Shown here one piece after another: positions 61,306-64,000 of a stretch of 64,000 bases of DNA. Source of the DNA: Gordonia mangrovi (GTDB lineage: Bacteria > Actinomycetota > Actinomycetes > Mycobacteriales > Mycobacteriaceae); the NCBI RefSeq assembly GCF_024734075.1, contig NZ_CP102850.1:2976001-3040000 (forward strand). Direction: 5' to 3'. The translations under genes were made by a program, and so were the position numbers. Position 1 is the stretch's first letter; each line of letters begins with the position of its first letter. The notes under the pieces are model-generated. The model did not search any database. It saw only the letters and a list, made by a program, of their open reading frames with translations, and was not told where the DNA came from.

Positions 61306-61905
61306 GTGTCAGTCGTGGAACCGCCGTCCCGTGCCGTCGCGGCGCGCTCCCGGTTGCTGCGCGCCGCGGTCGAGGCGTTCGCGGCCAAGGGCTTCGCGGC
61401 CACCACCACCCGCGACATCGCGACCGGTGCACAGATGAGTCCGGCGGCGGTGTATGTGCACTTCCGGTCCAAGGAGGAGGTGCTCTACTCGCTCTCCGAT
61501 ACCGGGCACCGGGCGTTCCTGGAGTTGATCGACGACGCCGACGACTCTGCGCAGCCGCCCATCGCAAGGCTGCGTGCGGTGATCGGTGCGCTGGCGGCCC
61601 ACCACGCCCGTGATCACGTGTGGTCGAGGGTCGTCAACTACGAGCTGGACTCGTTGTCGGCGGAGCATCGCGACGCCATCGTCGTCATGCGCAAAGAGGT
61701 CGCCCGGCGTGTCGGCGTGATCGTCGACGCGGGCATCGCGGGTGGAGTGTTCCACGTCGACGACCCGCCGGCGACGACCAATCTGCTGCTGTCGATGGGG
61801 GTCGACGTCGCGCGCTGGTACCGGGAGTCCGGCGCGATGACGCCCGAGCAGATCGGGAACTTCCAGGCGGACATGGCAGAACGGATCGTCGGTGCGGCGG
61901 GCTGA
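61306..61905 (+). CDS. TetR-family regulator of the acyl-CoA dehydrogenase pair
   Basis: 199 residues from a GTG at 61306, chosen because GGAGGT lies about 7 bases upstream. Earlier in-frame starts (GTG 61228, ATG 61243) lack such a site, and the first falls within the operator. Helix-turn-helix: AFAAKGFAATTTRDIATGAQ then MSPAAVYVHFRSKEEVLYSL. The C-terminal domain probably senses an acyl-CoA. Placement and operator suggest autoregulation plus repression of the divergent operon. Confidence 0.87.
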   Translation: MSVVEPPSRAVAARSRLLRAAVEAFAAKGFAATTTRDIATGAQMSPAAVYVHFRSKEEVLYSLSDTGHRAFLELIDDADDSAQPPIARLRAVIGALAAHHARDHVWSRVVNYELDSLSAEHRDAIVVMRKEVARRVGVIVDAGIAGGVFHVDDPPATTNLLLSMGVDVARWYRESGAMTPEQIGNFQADMAERIVGAAG

Positions 61906-61944
61906 CGAGTCATCGACGTGATGTCGCTGCCGGGTGTCGGCGTG

Positions 61945-63201
61945 TCAGCCGCGCGCTGAGACCGCGCCGTCGGACTCCATCGCGGACGTCGCCGACGAGT
62001 GGTCGCTCGTCGGCACACGGCGGCGGGCGCGGGCGGTCACGAGCGCACCGACCACCGCCAACGCCAGGACATAGGCCACATAACCGATCACCGTCTCCTG
62101 CAGGCCGATGTGTGACACCACGAGTCCGGCCACCACGGCGGGCAGACTGAAGGCCAGGTAGCTGGCGACGAACACCGACGAGAAGACCTGTCCGCGTTGC
62201 TGCGCGGGGGTTGCCGCGATGATGCTGTCGAGGGCGCCGAGGAAGGTGGCGGCGAAACCGGAGCCGGCCACCACCGAGCCGACGATGTAGAGCGGAAGCG
62301 TTTCCGTCAGCACTCCGGCCAGCGAGATGACGGCTCCGCCGACCAGCGCCGGGTAGCCGAAGGCGAGTTTGGTCGAGGCCGGCCGTCCGGTGATCAGCAG
62401 GGACGTCACCGCTGCGGAGGCGAAGAAGACGAACAGCAGCGCCCCGGCCTCGGCGTGGTTGTCGACCCCGAAGACGCGGGCGACCACCGACGACCCGAGC
62501 GACAGATACAGCCCGCCCAGCGACCACGTGGCCACCAGGGCGGGCACTGCCGCGAGGAACGCGCCGCGCACGGCAGGAGGCAGATGTACCTGCGGGGCAA
62601 GCGTGGTGATGAGATGACGGCGCGAGGTGAAACCGACTCGTTCGGAGGTCTCGGGCACCACGAGCAGCGCCACGAGCAGCGCCGCGAACAGTCCCAGGAT
62701 CACCTCGTAGATGAGGAAGCGGGGCGCGGGAGCGTACTCGACGAGTAGTCCGGCGACCGCGACGCCACCCGCGAGTCCGATGGCCGGTGCGGCGCCGGTG
62801 ATGGCCGACCCCAGCCGCGGTGTCGGCTGCATGTCGACAACCGTCGCGGTGAGCGTCCCCATCGCGGCGCCGGTCGCGAGGCCCTGCAGGGCGCGCGCCG
62901 CCATGAGCACGCCGACGTCCTCGGCCGACACGAACAGCACCATGCTCGCGATCAGGAGTACGAGGGCCACCGCGAGCACCGGTCGCCGGCCGATGTGGTC
63001 GGAGAGCGACCCGACGGTCAGCAGGCTGACCAGCATCGTCACCACGTAGATGGCGAACACGGCGGTCAGGGTGAACGCCGAGAACCCCCACAGTTCCTGA
63101 TAGACGGGGTAGAGCGGCGAGGGTGCCGCGGAGGAGAAGAGGACCATGACGAAGGTCGCCGTCACCACCCAGAATGCGCGGTGCGGGTGCAGTCGAGTCA
63201 T
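61945..63201 (-). CDS. MFS transporter (drug-efflux type)
   Basis: 418 residues from the ATG at 63201; the open frame runs on upstream over the divergent TetR gene and is not real there. About 12 membrane spans. The major-facilitator loop 2-3 motif reads GSLSDHIGRRPVLAVALVLL, and the fourth/fifth span has ARALQGLATGAAMGTL, as in exporters. Divergent from a TetR gene with two operators between them, the usual layout of an inducible efflux system. Its cargo is unknown. Confidence 0.9.
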   Translation of the reverse strand: MTRLHPHRAFWVVTATFVMVLFSSAAPSPLYPVYQELWGFSAFTLTAVFAIYVVTMLVSLLTVGSLSDHIGRRPVLAVALVLLIASMVLFVSAEDVGVLMAARALQGLATGAAMGTLTATVVDMQPTPRLGSAITGAAPAIGLAGGVAVAGLLVEYAPAPRFLIYEVILGLFAALLVALLVVPETSERVGFTSRRHLITTLAPQVHLPPAVRGAFLAAVPALVATWSLGGLYLSLGSSVVARVFGVDNHAEAGALLFVFFASAAVTSLLITGRPASTKLAFGYPALVGGAVISLAGVLTETLPLYIVGSVVAGSGFAATFLGALDSIIAATPAQQRGQVFSSVFVASYLAFSLPAVVAGLVVSHIGLQETVIGYVAYVLALAVVGALVTARARRRVPTSDHSSATSAMESDGAVSARG

Positions 63202-63209
63202 CGCATCTC

Positions 63210-63233
63210 CTAAAGCAACGCCATTTGCGTTAG
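63210..63233. promoter_or_regulatory. TetR operator 1 of the MFS–TetR pair
   Basis: TAAAGCAA-N6-TTGCGTTA with C and G at the ends, a near-perfect inverted repeat 8 bases before the MFS start. A second copy follows at 63258. Confidence 0.72.
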
Positions 63234-63257
63234 ATTCAACGTAGCCAGCGTCCTGCG

Positions 63258-63281
63258 CTAAAGCAACTCGGTTTGCAATAA
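63258..63281. promoter_or_regulatory. TetR operator 2 of the MFS–TetR pair
   Basis: CTAAAGCAA-N6-TTGCAATAA; the left arm is identical to operator 1. It ends 7 bases before the TetR ATG, suggesting autorepression. Distance between centres is 48 bases. Confidence 0.7.
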
Positions 63282-63288
63282 TGGCTTC

Positions 63289-63903
63289 ATGACTGGTTCC
63301 AACACCGCCCGGCGCTCGACGTCGACCGCTGCTGAGCGGGCCCGTCGACCAGGTGGACGCAGTGCCCGCGTGCAGTCGGCGGTCTACGCTGCCGTCGGAC
63401 AGCTCGTCGGGGCCGGCAAACGCGAGACCATGACCATCCCCGAGGTGGCCGAGACCGCCGGTGTGAACCCGACCAGCATCTATCGACGATGGGGGTCCAT
63501 CGAGACATTGCTCGGTGAGGTCGCCGTCGCCGCGCTGACCCAGGGCGAGCCGTTGCCCGACGCCGGCGTGCTCGACGACGACCTCGCGGAATGGTCGCGG
63601 ATCATCTCCGCCGACATCGGTCGACCGAAACGGCGTGCCTACCTGCGGGCCATGGTGTTCGCGCGCAACGACGTCGTCGAAGAGTGCCCGTGCTGGGAGA
63701 TCCGGCGCGATCAGGCCGAGCAGATGGTGGGCCGGGCGGCCCAGCGCGGCGAACCCGCGCCGTCGGTGCAGCAGATCCTCGATCATGTGATCGCGCCGCT
63801 GTATCACCACGCGGTGTTCGGTCTGGGGCTCGACGACACCTACGCCGAGACGCTGGCCGCCGATGTCATGCGCATGGCCGAATCGGGCGACACTTCGCGC
63901 TAG
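63289..63903 (+). CDS. TetR-family regulator of the MFS exporter
   Basis: 204 residues. DNA-binding domain: MTIPEVAETAGVNPTSIYRR then WGSIETLLGEVAVAAL, in the same RRWGS subgroup as the regulator at 39011. The C-terminal domain is of the TetR_C_11-like type. It diverges from the exporter gene across the two operators described and is the likely repressor of both. Its ligand is probably a compound exported by the MFS protein. Confidence 0.89.
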   Translation: MTGSNTARRSTSTAAERARRPGGRSARVQSAVYAAVGQLVGAGKRETMTIPEVAETAGVNPTSIYRRWGSIETLLGEVAVAALTQGEPLPDAGVLDDDLAEWSRIISADIGRPKRRAYLRAMVFARNDVVEECPCWEIRRDQAEQMVGRAAQRGEPAPSVQQILDHVIAPLYHHAVFGLGLDDTYAETLAADVMRMAESGDTSR

Positions 63904-63913
63904 GGTCGGCGGC

Positions 63914-64000
63914 ATGCGATGCGTGCATGCGTTCGGTGACGATGCTCTCGGCGATCGGGACGGGATGGGGGTGGCTGCCGCCATCGCCTGCGGGGAGATC
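63914..64000 (+). CDS. Amidase-family enzyme, N-terminus only (runs off the window)
   Basis: The ATG at 63914 opens a frame that stays open to the last base (29 codons). The translation has the HAFGDDALGDRD then AAAIACGEI pattern typical of the first residues of amidase-signature enzymes in actinobacteria. The catalytic Ser-Ser-Lys region would lie beyond the window. It begins 10 bases after the TetR stop. Confidence 0.62.
   Translation, partial: MRCVHAFGDDALGDRDGMGVAAAIACGEI

Noticed and set aside
61910-63091. Minus-strand 393-codon frame overlapping the MFS gene in another frame
   Set aside because: Arginine- and glycine-rich translation without membrane spans; it is the out-of-frame reading of the transporter gene.

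Overview
The window is high-GC actinobacterial DNA with many GTG/TTG starts, clear AGGAG-type ribosome sites and 4-base ATGA/GTGA gene overlaps. The block pssA–psd–moeA next to a double AAA ATPase has the order known from mycobacteria (Rv0435c–Rv0438c), so I infer a mycolic-acid actinomycete, most likely Gordonia or a close relative. I see no rRNA, tRNA, CRISPR array, insertion sequence, integrase or origin. The window holds 56 genes; the first (aldehyde dehydrogenase) and last (amidase) are cut by the window edges.

From 1 to 51190 it is a chain of catabolic modules, each with its own regulator. Module 1 (1-15073) combines an amine/glutamylation set (glutamine-synthetase-like ligase, class III aminotransferase, PuuD-like amidotransferase, aldehyde dehydrogenase; GntR and TetR regulators) with an unusual P450 chain: an FprA/adrenodoxin-reductase-like flavoprotein, a flavodoxin and a cytochrome P450 lacking the I-helix threonine. 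Two APC amine/amino-acid permeases, a small cupin and a phosphotriesterase-family hydrolase complete it. It resembles the P450cin and XplA/XplB flavodoxin-P450 systems and the gene sets around cyclic-amine P450s.

Module 2 (15253-29643) is the most interesting. An 11-gene minus-strand operon encodes an IclR regulator, LeuC-like and LeuD-like hydro-lyase subunits, an isocitrate-lyase/PEP-mutase-family lyase, a PrpF-like isomerase, a NitT/TauT-type ABC importer, an MmgE/PrpD protein and an acyl-CoA synthetase. A second MmgE/PrpD gene and a MatC-like dicarboxylate carrier diverge from it across two copies of one 13-bp operator. Three enzyme families match the last three steps of anaerobic nicotinate fermentation (methylitaconate isomerase, dimethylmaleate hydratase, dimethylmalate lyase), suggesting an undescribed route for a branched unsaturated dicarboxylate to pyruvate plus an acid that the ligase could activate.

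Module 3 (29706-32981) has a dihydropyrimidinase-type amidohydrolase, an asparaginase-like protein and a GntR regulator. Module 4 (33037-37829) is a PucR regulator divergent from a fused 2-oxoacid (indolepyruvate-type) ferredoxin oxidoreductase. Module 5 (38050-51190) is a TetR-controlled cluster with a ribose-type ABC importer, several dehydrogenases, an alpha/beta hydrolase, a hydroxypyruvate-isomerase-like protein, an IlvD/Edd-family dehydratase and a Dabb protein. Four related operator-like repeats lie at its promoters.

From 51191 onward the DNA looks like core chromosome with stronger G/C third-position bias: the double AAA ATPase, pssA, psd, moeA, a HAD phosphatase, an SRPBCC protein, a DUF350 membrane protein, a pair of acyl-CoA dehydrogenases with a divergent TetR, an MFS exporter with a divergent TetR and two clear operators, and the start of an amidase gene.
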